A stretch of 64,000 nucleotides of DNA from UBA10329 sp964500205 (lineage in GTDB: Bacteria; Bacteroidota; Bacteroidia; UBA10329), in assembly GCA_964500205.1 (NCBI GenBank), contig CAZCNS010000014.1, positions 58,751-122,750 of the forward strand, in the 5' to 3' direction. Below are positions 52,957 to 61,392 of the stretch, piece by piece (the stretch's first letter is position 1; each line of letters begins with the position of its first letter). The notes under the pieces were generated by a model. That model was not told the origin of the DNA. It saw nothing but the letters and a program-made list of their open reading frames with translations, and ran no database searches. Made by a program: the position numbers and the translations under genes.

Positions 52957-54456
52957 TCAACGGGGATTGTTGTAGTACTGCAAGGCCCTGCTGCCATGGT
53001 GCTGACGCCCCATGTTATCGTCCAGATTGATATTGGGCTCGTTTCGTTTCTGAAGGTCAAAATGCCAACGAGCGTTGAACAACTCGTTGTCAGCATCTGA
53101 GTGAATGAGCATGAATTCACCCGCACCGCTCATGTTGGCAAAGACAAACCTGCGGTTGCTCTGCGGGGCATTGAGATTCCTGTTCTCAAGACGGTAATAG
53201 TGCCATATCTCATAGGGATAGGTATTCGGCTCGAAATAACTGTCGGCCATGGCATCGGGCGGTCCGTATTGCAGATAAACACGGCCACGGTCGGTCTCGT
53301 AGCCCATGTCCATGTTGTTGCTGTAGGACTCATTCACCTTTCGCACCTCCTTCAGATACTTTTCCCACTCCTCAGCAGCGGTATTGGCATATCTCAGCAC
53401 CCAGAAGTTATAGAGGAAACGCTTCATCATGTCCACATCGTTGAAATTGATGTGACGATTGATACGGACACCCTCTGCCTGGGTGGCAATAGGAAGGAGG
53501 CATCGCACATGATGTCTGAGCTCCTCAGCCCTGTTGTACTGCCCTACAAAGGTGCTGCTCAGGTCAGCAAGGCCATCTCCAGCGAGCGCAAACTCATCTG
53601 ATGCAACATCAATCTCTGGCAGGCGATTGCTTCGCTGGAAGAAAAAACGCTTGGCATCGAGTACCTCATTTTTCTTATCGCGCACCTCTACTACGATGTT
53701 GTAGTTGCCGCTGGGGATATGTTTGATGGGAAAGGTCTGAAGGACAGGGATCACGGCTGCACCTGTACGCTTGGAATACTTGCGAAGGTTGCCGGCAAGA
53801 CTTCCATCATCGGCATTCTCAATGAAAACATCGAGCAGGAACTCCTTGTCATCGCCCACCTTCCTATCAGTATTGTACACCTCGAAGTAGAAGTTGAGTT
53901 CGTCCACCGCCTGAGGGAAGAAGTTTGAGGTGTACGGCACAAGGTCATGCCCTGCCTTGGTGAGCTGTGATGGCTTCTGCGCCTTGACGAACGACCCGAC
54001 AAGTTGAATATCTGAAAGCTGAACTGCACGCCCTTTATGATTCAGTTCAAACTCCTGAATGACCCTCACGGGCGTGGCATCAGCCGCATGGACATCCTGC
54101 ACGGAGATGTCCAACTCATAGCTACCATCCTTGAGCGGTATGCGTTGCTGATCGATGAAATCGGGCATGGCCGCACCGGCACTCATCGGCCCTTTGACAC
54201 GATAAGCATCCTGGAAAACGACCTCGCTGCCCTTGCTGACCTTGACCACGATGGCCACCTCTGAGTAAAACTGACCGCCCTCGGCCTCTACCGGGGCGAG
54301 CGAATTTCCTTTGACCAACAGATACGTCTCAACGAACGACCCTTCGCCCGGTGCGTAGAATCGGGACAGTGCAAGCTCTGCACGTAAATCCGATGCCACG
54401 GCAGAGCAGACCGTGAGCAGTGCCAAAAGCAGCGTGGCAAGAACATCTTTTTTCAT
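52957..54456 (-). CDS. GWxTD domain-containing secreted protein
   Basis: 499 residues with a signal peptide (about 1-21, SAVAS). The C-terminal third has YANTAAEEWEKYLKEV and YETDRGRVYLQYGPPDA, which define the GWxTD domain of Bacteroidota proteins of unknown function; the N-terminal part is beta-rich (bacterial Ig-like). The start lies 4 nt from a promoter box. Confidence 0.87.
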   Translation of the reverse strand: MKKDVLATLLLALLTVCSAVASDLRAELALSRFYAPGEGSFVETYLLVKGNSLAPVEAEGGQFYSEVAIVVKVSKGSEVVFQDAYRVKGPMSAGAAMPDFIDQQRIPLKDGSYELDISVQDVHAADATPVRVIQEFELNHKGRAVQLSDIQLVGSFVKAQKPSQLTKAGHDLVPYTSNFFPQAVDELNFYFEVYNTDRKVGDDKEFLLDVFIENADDGSLAGNLRKYSKRTGAAVIPVLQTFPIKHIPSGNYNIVVEVRDKKNEVLDAKRFFFQRSNRLPEIDVASDEFALAGDGLADLSSTFVGQYNRAEELRHHVRCLLPIATQAEGVRINRHINFNDVDMMKRFLYNFWVLRYANTAAEEWEKYLKEVRKVNESYSNNMDMGYETDRGRVYLQYGPPDAMADSYFEPNTYPYEIWHYYRLENRNLNAPQSNRRFVFANMSGAGEFMLIHSDADNELFNARWHFDLQKRNEPNINLDDNMGRQHHGSRALQYYNNPR

Positions 54457-54460
54457 GGCC

Positions 54461-54468
54461 TAAAGTTA
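54461..54468 (-). promoter_or_regulatory. -7-like box TAACTTTA upstream of the GWxTD gene
   Basis: One mismatch to TAnnTTTG on the minus strand, ending 4 nt before the ATG; leaderless transcript likely. Confidence 0.5.
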
Positions 54469-54546
54469 CCCATGGTTGTTTTGTCCTCAAAACCAACGGC
54501 TTGACAAAATTGGCCCAAGATTGCACTTCCAACGATCCGTTTACAG

Positions 54547-54554
54547 TACTTTTG
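54547..54554 (+). promoter_or_regulatory. -7 box TACTTTTG upstream of tRNA-Ser
   Basis: Exact TAnnTTTG ending 5 nt before the mature tRNA 5' end, which calibrates the box-to-start spacing in this genome. Confidence 0.7.
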
Positions 54555-54559
54555 CCCTC

Positions 54560-54644
54560 GGAGAAGTGGCAGAGTGGTCGATTGCAGCTGTCTTGAAAAC
54601 AGCCGTGCTGCGAGGCACCGGGGGTTCGAATCCCTCCTTCTCCG
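54560..54644 (+). tRNA. tRNA-Ser (anticodon UGA)
   Basis: 85 nt, class II with a long variable arm. Acceptor GGAGAAG pairs with CTTCTCC; anticodon loop CTTGAAA carries TGA; the T-arm contains GGTTCGAATCC. CCA is not encoded. Confidence 0.96.
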
Positions 54645-54659
54645 CTCAAGCACACCATG

Positions 54660-54690
54660 ATCCCGGACCTTGCGGTCCGGGATTTTTTTT
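54660..54690 (+). terminator. Rho-independent terminator after tRNA-Ser
   Basis: 10-bp stem ATCCCGGACC/GGTCCGGGAT, TTGC loop, eight T. Confidence 0.93.
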
Positions 54691-54698
54691 GATGAAAA

Positions 54699-55058
54699 AT
54701 GAGCAACACAACATTGGTGCTTGGCGCGAGTACCGATCCGGGACGGTATTCGTTTGAAGCCATCAGACTATTGAGACTCCATGGTCACCATGTTGTGGCC
54801 ATAGGCAGGTCTGCAGGGATGGTGGTCGATGTGCCGATAACCATGGCATGTCCTGCAGAAGGTGTGGACACTGTAACGATGTACCTCTCCCCTGCCCGGC
54901 AGCGCGACTATTATGATGCCATCGTAGCACTGAACCCCAGAAGGGTCATCTTCAACCCCGGTAGCGAGAACATGGAGTTTCAGCGAAGGCTCGAAGCCGA
55001 GGGTATTTCATGCGAAACCGCCTGCACGCTGGTTCTGCTGCGCACAGGCGGTTACTGA
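54699..55058 (+). CDS. CoA-binding domain protein
   Basis: 119 residues, a single Rossmann-like CoA-binding domain (YccU type): VLGASTDPGRYSFEAIRLL at the N-terminus, GMVVDVPITM, and VIFNPGSENMEFQRRLEAEG near the end. Binds CoA or acyl-CoA in relatives; physiological role unknown. Starts only 8 nt after the tRNA terminator T-tract. Confidence 0.88.
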   Translation: MSNTTLVLGASTDPGRYSFEAIRLLRLHGHHVVAIGRSAGMVVDVPITMACPAEGVDTVTMYLSPARQRDYYDAIVALNPRRVIFNPGSENMEFQRRLEAEGISCETACTLVLLRTGGY

Positions 55059-55075
55059 TCCTGAAAAAGAAAAGG

Positions 55076-55504
55076 TCACTTCAAGGGAGCTCCCACTGGA
55101 ATCTCGCACTTGTGACCGGCTTCACCGTGAGGCGGGTTGATTCCTTGTGCCAGCATCTCGGCCGGTGACAGGCTCTGATCATACTCTGGCTGCGCAGGCA
55201 TTTCCATCTTGGGCGCTGGCGGCTCCAAAGTAGGCGTGACCGAAAGATTGGGTTCCACATAGGCGCCCGGCTCAGAATCGAGAGGCGCACCTACTGGGAT
55301 CTCACAGCGATGACCTGGTTCACCGTGCGGTGGGTTCAATCTGGCATCGCCTCCTGCCGAGGCACGTGGAGCTGCATCGGTGTCTCCGAGCAGAGAATCC
55401 ACCAGCGCATCGCCAGCACGGGGCTTGTCGGTGGCATTGTCAGAGGAACAGGACGACAGACCCATGGTCGCAATCGTGCCTGCAAGCAGGAAAAAGGTTT
55501 TCAT
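55076..55504 (-). CDS. Lipoprotein with two NPPHG-PGH-C repeats
   Basis: 142 residues: lipobox LSSC (Cys at about 19), then two near-identical segments LNPPHGEPGHRCEIPVGAPL (about 57-76) and INPPHGEAGHKCEIPVGAPL (about 122-141) separated by a Pro-rich linker; the second ends the protein with one more Lys. Each repeat has two His and one Cys, so metal or haem binding is conceivable. The repeat is common in Bacteroidota lipoproteins, without known function. Confidence 0.8.
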   Translation of the reverse strand: MKTFFLLAGTIATMGLSSCSSDNATDKPRAGDALVDSLLGDTDAAPRASAGGDARLNPPHGEPGHRCEIPVGAPLDSEPGAYVEPNLSVTPTLEPPAPKMEMPAQPEYDQSLSPAEMLAQGINPPHGEAGHKCEIPVGAPLK

Positions 55505-55568
55505 GTAATGGTTGATTAGGGAGGCCGAAAGTTACGGACTTACCGTTACAACGCCTGTCAGCACACGG

Positions 55569-56435
55569 TCAGTTGACAGCTTCCACTTTGACCCCTGCAG
55601 CCCGCAGCTTTTCGATCACCCCGTTCGGGCCCACAAGGTGCAACGCACCTACGGCAAAGAAGGTAGGCGACTGCTTCATCTGGTCGAGGATGAGCGGGAT
55701 CCAAGCCTCGTTGCGCTTGATGAGCAGCTCCTGTTCCATCCCTTCGAGGTCGCCACTCTCGCGCGCCACTGCCTCCAATGCAGCAAGATCCTGACTGAGG
55801 TACGCGTCCAACATGCGATTATACTCTCGCAGCAACGATGCACCCGCCTCTTTCACCTGAGAGATCTGGTCCTCGAGGGTCACGGAGGCCATGAAAGACA
55901 TCTGCTGCTCCAGGGTCTCTAGTCCGATGATGGGTTTCTTGGCCTTCTTGGCCTCGGCCGAAAGCTCCTGCTCGTATGCCTTTACGTTGCCGAGAAGCTG
56001 GGTCAGCACCAGCCCGGAGAGGTACATCGGCTTGATCTTGATGTACTGCTTGTCAAATTTATTGGCCTTTACACCCAGCGAGTCCACATAGGCCGATCTG
56101 AGCAGTGCAAACTCATCGGCAGTCATAAAGTCTACCCAGGTCTTCCCATCGGGCATCATCATCTCCTTGGCCATGGCAAGCTGCTGGCCCATGGGTATGT
56201 CGAGGGTCATCTCCAGGACCAGGGTCTCAGACACATTGAAGGCATCGGCCATCTTATCAGTGAACATGAACCTGTCCTCTGGCAGCAGGTGGATGGTGCC
56301 GAATAGGTAGGAGGGCTTGCCACCCTCAGCAGTGGTGACCTTGTAGAGCAGCGATGCATCCTGCCCCAACAGGGAGAGCGGAAAGAAGAACAGCATTGCC
56401 GCTGCGCGCAACGGTTGATGAAAACAAATCGTCAT
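55569..56435 (-). CDS. TraB/GumN family protein
   Basis: 288 residues; N-terminal signal peptide ending about residue 24 (SLLGQ). The TraB/GumN (ChaN-like/Tiki-like) pattern: YLFGTIHLLPEDRF, ETLVLEMTLD, IIGLETLEQQ and the C-terminal FFAVGALHLVGPNGVIEKLR with Gly-x-x-His. Tiki relatives are metalloproteases; activity here is unproven. It follows the aminotransferase by 3 nt, so one operon. Confidence 0.9.
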   Translation of the reverse strand: MTICFHQPLRAAAMLFFFPLSLLGQDASLLYKVTTAEGGKPSYLFGTIHLLPEDRFMFTDKMADAFNVSETLVLEMTLDIPMGQQLAMAKEMMMPDGKTWVDFMTADEFALLRSAYVDSLGVKANKFDKQYIKIKPMYLSGLVLTQLLGNVKAYEQELSAEAKKAKKPIIGLETLEQQMSFMASVTLEDQISQVKEAGASLLREYNRMLDAYLSQDLAALEAVARESGDLEGMEQELLIKRNEAWIPLILDQMKQSPTFFAVGALHLVGPNGVIEKLRAAGVKVEAVN

Positions 56436-56438
56436 TTT

Positions 56439-57635
56439 TTAGTTTGTAAGGGTTACGGAATCAATGGCATCGATGATCACACGGCAAGCTTGGTGGATCT
56501 GGTCCTCGGTGATGATGAGCGGTGGGGCGATGCGCATGGCGTCATTGCAGAAAAGAAACCAGTCTGTGACCACACCGTTGGCAATAGTGGTATTGATAAC
56601 GGCCGTCAACTGTTCAAAGCTGTCGAGCTGAAGGGCAAGCATGAGGCCGCGGCCGCGCACCTCATGGATCTTCGGATGAACCAGCAACTGACGGAACAGC
56701 CGCTCCTTGGCAGGCACCTGCTCCACCAGTTTCTCTTCTATCAGCACATCAATGGTGGCCGATGCAGCTGCGCAACTCACCGGATGGCCCCCGAAGGTGG
56801 TGATGTGGCCAAGGATGGGGTCACGGCTGAGGGTGTGCATCAGACTGCGCTCGGCAATGAAAGCACCGATCGGCATACCTCCGCCCATGCCCTTGGCAAG
56901 CACGAGGATGTCAGGAATGATGCTCGTTTGCTGAAAGGCGAACATGCTGCCTGTGCGACCGAAGCCACACTGTATCTCATCGAGCACAAGCAGTGCTCCT
57001 GTCTCGGTACACTTTTCGCGAAGCGCATGAAGAAACTCCTCAGTAGGAATGCGCACTCCGGCCTCACCTTGCACAGTCTCCAGAAAAACTGCCGCCACCG
57101 TGCCGTCAATGACCTTCAGGCCATCAAAGTCGTTGGTATGGATATGCCGCACATCAGGCAGCAGTGGATAGAACGGCCGCCTGTACTCCTCGCTGCCCAT
57201 GAGACTGAGCGCACCCGTGCTACTACCGTGGTAGGCCCCATGAAAAGAGACAAGCCCCGGACGGCCTGTGACGCGCCTTGCCAGCTTGATGCCCCCCTCG
57301 ATGGCCTCGCTGCCGGAGTTGACCAGATAGACCGAATTAAGCGATGACGGCAGCAATGCGACCAACTGTTCTGCCAGCCTGACCTGCGGGCTTTGGGCGT
57401 ACTCGCCATAGACCATCAGGTGCATGTGGGTGGCCGCTTGCTGCTGCACTGCCTCGACCACTTTCGGGTGGCAATGGCCCACATTGCTCACGGATATGCC
57501 TGCTATGAGATCGAGGTAGGCTGTTCCGTCCGGTGCATACATGTGCGTGCCATCGGCCCGTTCGATCTCCAACCCCATCGGACTCTCGGAGGTCGGGGCG
57601 AGGTGGCGCATCAGCAATTCACGTGGAGAGGGCAT
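56439..57635 (-). CDS. Class III aminotransferase (acetylornithine/4-aminobutyrate type)
   Basis: PLP-dependent enzyme of 398 aa. YLDLIAGISVSNVGHCHP, NSGSEAIEGGIKLARR, LVLDEIQCGFGRTG (Asp contacting PLP), and the Schiff-base Lys in LVLAKGMGGGMPIGAF (about residue 245). The amino donor and acceptor are not set by sequence; no arginine-biosynthesis genes nearby. The promoter TACCTTCG lies 4 nt before the start. Confidence 0.92.
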   Translation of the reverse strand: MPSPRELLMRHLAPTSESPMGLEIERADGTHMYAPDGTAYLDLIAGISVSNVGHCHPKVVEAVQQQAATHMHLMVYGEYAQSPQVRLAEQLVALLPSSLNSVYLVNSGSEAIEGGIKLARRVTGRPGLVSFHGAYHGSSTGALSLMGSEEYRRPFYPLLPDVRHIHTNDFDGLKVIDGTVAAVFLETVQGEAGVRIPTEEFLHALREKCTETGALLVLDEIQCGFGRTGSMFAFQQTSIIPDILVLAKGMGGGMPIGAFIAERSLMHTLSRDPILGHITTFGGHPVSCAAASATIDVLIEEKLVEQVPAKERLFRQLLVHPKIHEVRGRGLMLALQLDSFEQLTAVINTTIANGVVTDWFLFCNDAMRIAPPLIITEDQIHQACRVIIDAIDSVTLTN

Positions 57636-57639
57636 GGCG

Positions 57640-57647
57640 CGAAGGTA
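57640..57647 (-). promoter_or_regulatory. -7 box TACCTTCG upstream of the aminotransferase gene
   Basis: One mismatch to TAnnTTTG on the minus strand, 4 nt before the ATG; leaderless mRNA likely. Confidence 0.5.
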
Positions 57648-57664
57648 CGGGCGATGAAATGTGC

Positions 57665-58219
57665 CTACTCTACACCGAATTTCAGGCGATAAAGCTCAAA
57701 GCTGTCCTGCAGGATCTGCCATGCCATCTCCCTGCCTAGGAAATCCTCCACAACGACCGATTTCTTCTCCAGCTTCTTGTAGTCCTCGAAGAAATTCCGC
57801 AGCTCCGCAATGAAATGGTTCGGCAACTCAGAGATGTCGTTGATGTGGCTCACGCTGGGATCGCCCTCGCAAACCGCGATGAGCTTGTCATCGGCCTCAC
57901 CATTGTCGAGCATCCTCATCACCCCGATCACCTTGGCGGGCACGATACACATCGGCACCACGTCTATCTGTGATAGGATGAGAATGTCCAGCGGGTCCTT
58001 GTCATCGCAATAGCTCTGCGGTATGAAACCGTAGTTGGCCGGGTAATAGACCGAGGAGTACAGCACCCTGTCGAGGCTCAGCAGTCCGCTGTCCTTATCC
58101 AGTTCGTACTTGGCACGACTGCCCTTCGGAATCTCGATTACCCCGTTGACCACCTGGGGTAATTTGCCTCCTGGGGAAACGTGATGCCAAGGATTGAATC
58201 TTCTTTGAACGTTGCTCAT
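57665..58219 (-). CDS. ppa: Inorganic pyrophosphatase
   Basis: Soluble family I pyrophosphatase, 184 aa. Metal-binding signature DDKDPLDILIL with the three Asp, plus YPANYGFIPQS, and KVIGVMRMLDNGEADDKLIAV. The ATG at 58219 overlaps the OstA-like stop as ATGA. Drives biosynthetic reactions by removing PPi; linkage to an OstA gene is conserved in part of the Bacteroidota. Confidence 0.95.
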   Translation of the reverse strand: MSNVQRRFNPWHHVSPGGKLPQVVNGVIEIPKGSRAKYELDKDSGLLSLDRVLYSSVYYPANYGFIPQSYCDDKDPLDILILSQIDVVPMCIVPAKVIGVMRMLDNGEADDKLIAVCEGDPSVSHINDISELPNHFIAELRNFFEDYKKLEKKSVVVEDFLGREMAWQILQDSFELYRLKFGVE

Positions 58220-59766
58220 GGTTGTTGTTTGTTTTCGGTTGATGTTTCCCAGATGAAAATGTCCTCTACGCTCATAGGCCGCTCGTTTTGCCGCCAACGG
58301 AAGCCTTCCAGCCGCAAGTCTTTGGCCTTGGGATCGTCTATGGGATAAAGCGTGGCATCAGGCTGGGTGAAGAAGGTGATCTGCTGCACCCTGCTGCCGT
58401 CCATCCTGATGACGAGACTGCTGCTCTTGGCGAGGTTGACGCTCTCGGGCTCCGTGCCCTCCTCACTGCCGTAATAAACGGTCTCCCCGTCACCATCCAC
58501 ATACACACGGTCGAGCCTCCCGTTGAGGAAATGCCCCACCATCTCGCGGCCCTTGATCTGATTGAAGAGAGCCATGGCACTATCTTCTTCAGAGAGGATC
58601 ATGGCGTTGCGCTTCATATAAAGTCTATCGGCCTTGCCGTTGCGCATCTGTATCCATGTGCTGTCTGAGGTGAGCTGATTCTCCTCGCTCCAGATGATGG
58701 GGTCGCGGTAGAGACGGATGGTGCTGTCCACATAGGAGTATACCAGCGAGTCGCATTTGCCCTGCATATCGCTCTTGAAGAACTTGGTGCGGTGAAATGC
58801 GAAGAGAATCCGGATGTCGATCACCGTGTCCACTATGCTCAGGAGCGTGTCGGCATGGAGAAACAACGAGTCACCGCTCATATCCTGAACCATCAGCGCG
58901 CTGTCTGTCATGAGCACCACCGAGCCTTTCTCAAGGTACTTGGCCCTACGGCCCGTGAGCACCACCTGCTCCGATGTATCGGCCACCTCCACGTTGCCCA
59001 TGGCATGACCGTAGCCGTAGACCTTGTTGTAGTAGATGCTATCGGCAATGATGCTCTGGTCGGCACTCAACATGACGGGCCGCTCGCTGAACTGCGAGAT
59101 GTCGCGGTCGGTATCGTACCAGCCACGGGTGCAGAGCACGGTGTTCTCCTTGCTCACGATGCGGGTGGGACCCAGGAAGAAGGCCACCTCGGTGCGGGCG
59201 TTGTAGCGTAAGGTGTCGGCCCAGAGGGTGTAGCGGCTGTTTACCAATTTGACAGAATCCTCAAAGTATGCCTCTTCCAGGTTGCTGAAGTAGAACCCGA
59301 TACGACTGGTAAGCGTGTTCTCGGCATTGAGCACCGTGCCGTGATTGAGATACCACGCATGGTCGCGTTCCATGTCGTAGTCCAGTGCCTCGCTGATCAC
59401 CGTGATCTTCCTGTCCTCCAACCTCACTTTTCCCCGTGCCTTGGCAAACTCTGCATTGCCGTCATAGTTAAGCTTCTCGCAGGTCATCTTGATGCTGTCA
59501 CCCTTGTTCACTTTCACCCGCGAGAATGCGTCAAGGCTGTTGTTCCCATACAGGTAGGCACTGTCGCAGTCCATCACTGCACCCTCATGAAGGAACGACA
59601 CATTGCCGATCAACCTCCGTGCCTTGTTGCCCAGCGCCTCATCGTACTCGAGCACATCGGCATGGAGCAGCTCGATCCTGCGCTTCTTCGGCCCGCCATC
59701 CTTCTCCTGTGCAGTCGCCATAGCTGGGATGACGACAAGCAGAAAGATGGCAAGTGCGAGGGGCAT
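58216..59766 (-). CDS. OstA/LptA-like periplasmic protein
   Basis: 516 residues, signal peptide about 1-19 (AMATAQ). LLHADVLEYDEALGNKARRL, GNVSFLHEGAVMDCDSAYLY and later repeats of the pattern GNVEVADTSEQVVLTGRRAKYLEKG are OstA-like (LPS-transport beta-jellyroll) units. Probably takes part in LPS transport to the outer membrane; longer than LptA, as is common in Bacteroidota. Upstream gene of ppa. Confidence 0.88.
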   Translation of the reverse strand: MPLALAIFLLVVIPAMATAQEKDGGPKKRRIELLHADVLEYDEALGNKARRLIGNVSFLHEGAVMDCDSAYLYGNNSLDAFSRVKVNKGDSIKMTCEKLNYDGNAEFAKARGKVRLEDRKITVISEALDYDMERDHAWYLNHGTVLNAENTLTSRIGFYFSNLEEAYFEDSVKLVNSRYTLWADTLRYNARTEVAFFLGPTRIVSKENTVLCTRGWYDTDRDISQFSERPVMLSADQSIIADSIYYNKVYGYGHAMGNVEVADTSEQVVLTGRRAKYLEKGSVVLMTDSALMVQDMSGDSLFLHADTLLSIVDTVIDIRILFAFHRTKFFKSDMQGKCDSLVYSYVDSTIRLYRDPIIWSEENQLTSDSTWIQMRNGKADRLYMKRNAMILSEEDSAMALFNQIKGREMVGHFLNGRLDRVYVDGDGETVYYGSEEGTEPESVNLAKSSSLVIRMDGSRVQQITFFTQPDATLYPIDDPKAKDLRLEGFRWRQNERPMSVEDIFIWETSTENKQQP

Positions 59767-59808
59767 TTTCTCGGAAAAAGAAGCAGATGTATGTCAGGAA
59801 TAAAAAAC

Positions 59809-60069
59809 TCAGGCCGCACCACCCTGCGCTGAGAACCGCTGCTGCGCATCGAGCAGCGAACGGTACATGGCATTGAAATGTGCCAGAATCTCGGTGAGAA
59901 AAGGCCCATCAAGCAGCAGCTTCACATCCTCCGGTCCGGTCACCGACTCCTCAGGGATCTTGTAGGTCTGCTCCATCGGCCCGGCCTCCAGCTTGAGGAT
60001 GAACCTTTCGTTCATGCCGAACACGGTAATCGAGAGCTTGGGGTGAGGAATGCGGTAAAGCTGGCGCAT
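59809..60069 (-). CDS. Small conserved protein of unknown function
   Basis: 86 residues: RQLYRIPHPKLSITVFGMNE, FILKLEAGPMEQTYKI and a helical C-terminus (LTEILAHFNAMYRSLLDAQQ). It resembles a family of short Bacteroidota proteins without a name. ATG at 60069; a longer frame runs into the dioxygenase gene. A promoter box lies upstream. Confidence 0.75.
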   Translation of the reverse strand: MRQLYRIPHPKLSITVFGMNERFILKLEAGPMEQTYKIPEESVTGPEDVKLLLDGPFLTEILAHFNAMYRSLLDAQQRFSAQGGAA

Positions 60070-60099
60070 GGCTTTCTGTTTCTGGACTATGGCGGGGTG

Positions 60100-60107
60100 C
60101 AAAGGTA
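60100..60107 (-). promoter_or_regulatory. -7 box TACCTTTG upstream of the 86-aa gene
   Basis: Exact minus-strand TAnnTTTG, 30 nt before the ATG at 60069. Confidence 0.55.
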
Positions 60108-60112
60108 ACCCC

Positions 60113-61156
60113 TCAGCCGCGCAGCATGTCTCCGCCCAACTGCGGGAATGCGGTGCGCACCTTGCGCAGCAGGTACTCGCCATAAGTGCCGCTGAGGTCG
60201 TGGACACTCGCCCCGTCCCAACGCTGGTCGCGGTCATCATCGCGGGCTCCCAGACCGGAAATGGGCTGCACCTCGGCATCGAACGATGGGTCGAAGAAAA
60301 GCGGGAACGAGAGCCTGTCCCGGCCCGAGGTGTTTCGCACGCGATGAGGTGTGGAGCGATACAGCCCGCCAGTCATGCGGTCGAGCATGTCACCGATGTT
60401 GCACACGAACGTGCCCTCGATGGGCGGGGCATCCACCCACCTTCCACCGCTCCTTACCTGCAGTCCGCCATTCCCGTCCTGCAGGAGGATGGTCAGCAGG
60501 CCGTAGTCGGTGTGCTCGCCCACTCCCCAACTTTCTTCACCCTCCTGGACCGGATAATGGAAGATCCGGAACAGGATGAGCGGGTCATCAGTAAGTCTTT
60601 CACGGAAAAAATCCCCGCCCAGACCAAGACTCAATGCGATGGCCTCCATCACCAAATGCCCCACCTGCGTCACAGCGTCCATGTAGGCGAGCACCGTGCT
60701 CTTGAAACCACTCGGATGCTCTGGGAAAAGACTACGCCCGTGCATCGGCAGTCCGACCAGCACACGGGGGTCGTCATCGCCAAGCTCAGAGCCGAAATAG
60801 ATGCCCTCCTTGAGGTCGGGAATGCCCGAGGTCAACTCTCCACCAACAGGAAAATATCCCCGCCACGGTTTTCCACCGAGTGCCATGGAGATGCGCATCT
60901 TCTGCTCTTCGGGCAGGGCGAAGAACTGACGGCTCAGTTCCTCCAATCGCTTCATCAGCGCAGCATCAACACCGTGGCCGCTGACGTAGAAAAAACCAGG
61001 CGCGGTACAGGCGCGGTGCAAAGCCTCAGCCATGGATGTAATGATGGCCTGATGGCGCTCCTTGTCTCGCAGACAGGAAATATCAATGACGGGGATCTGT
61101 GTCGGCAATGTCAACTCTCTTTGGATGCAAAGCTTTGGAAAAAATGCGTTCAGCAT
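60113..61156 (-). CDS. Isopenicillin N synthase-like Fe(II)/2-oxoglutarate-type dioxygenase
   Basis: Nonhaem-iron oxygenase, about 330-347 aa. Iron ligands: HTDYGLLTILLQD (His-x-Asp) and the distal His in TPHRVRNTSG, followed by RLSFPLFFDP (Arg-x-Ser). IPVIDISCLRDKER is the N-terminal motif. Start uncertain: ATG 61156, or TTG 61114 just after a TTTG-containing box at about 61130. Substrate unknown; a beta-lactam synthase is unlikely as no cluster is present. Confidence 0.87.
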   Translation of the reverse strand: MLNAFFPKLCIQRELTLPTQIPVIDISCLRDKERHQAIITSMAEALHRACTAPGFFYVSGHGVDAALMKRLEELSRQFFALPEEQKMRISMALGGKPWRGYFPVGGELTSGIPDLKEGIYFGSELGDDDPRVLVGLPMHGRSLFPEHPSGFKSTVLAYMDAVTQVGHLVMEAIALSLGLGGDFFRERLTDDPLILFRIFHYPVQEGEESWGVGEHTDYGLLTILLQDGNGGLQVRSGGRWVDAPPIEGTFVCNIGDMLDRMTGGLYRSTPHRVRNTSGRDRLSFPLFFDPSFDAEVQPISGLGARDDDRDQRWDGASVHDLSGTYGEYLLRKVRTAFPQLGGDMLRG

Positions 61157-61183
61157 GCCGTGTCCATATGTGCCGTCACCGAG

Positions 61184-61354
61184 ATGAAAAATCCACTGAT
61201 GCCCGATGACTTCGTACACACCGTCTCCAAGCGCTACATCGAACTCTACGAGAAGGTCACAGGCATGGCGTTCAACGGCACAGCCTCAGCCGACATCGAA
61301 GAGCGCGTGCGTCAGAACGTGGAGCGGTACCTCACCGAGGCGGCAGGGTCATAG
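61184..61354 (+). pseudogene. Duplicated 3' fragment of purC
   Basis: A 56-codon frame from ATG 61184: MKNPLMPDDFVHTVSKRYIE through VRQNVERYLTEAAGS. From 61199 to 61336 it matches purC 8341-8478 in 132 of 138 bases. Five of the six differences are third-position and silent, the sixth changes Gln to Lys; the last residues differ (TEAAGS against TTLKT). Catalytic parts are missing, so it cannot be an active enzyme. Confidence 0.85.
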
Positions 61355-61392
61355 GCCCACAGCTTTCTTTTCGGACGCTCCCACGCCCCCGC

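Noticed and set aside
56415..57347. 310-codon plus-strand frame
   Set aside because: Antisense to the class III aminotransferase.
60068..61354. 428-codon plus-strand frame
   Set aside because: Antisense to the dioxygenase for most of its length. Only its last 56 codons are homologous to a real protein (PurC), so just that part is annotated.
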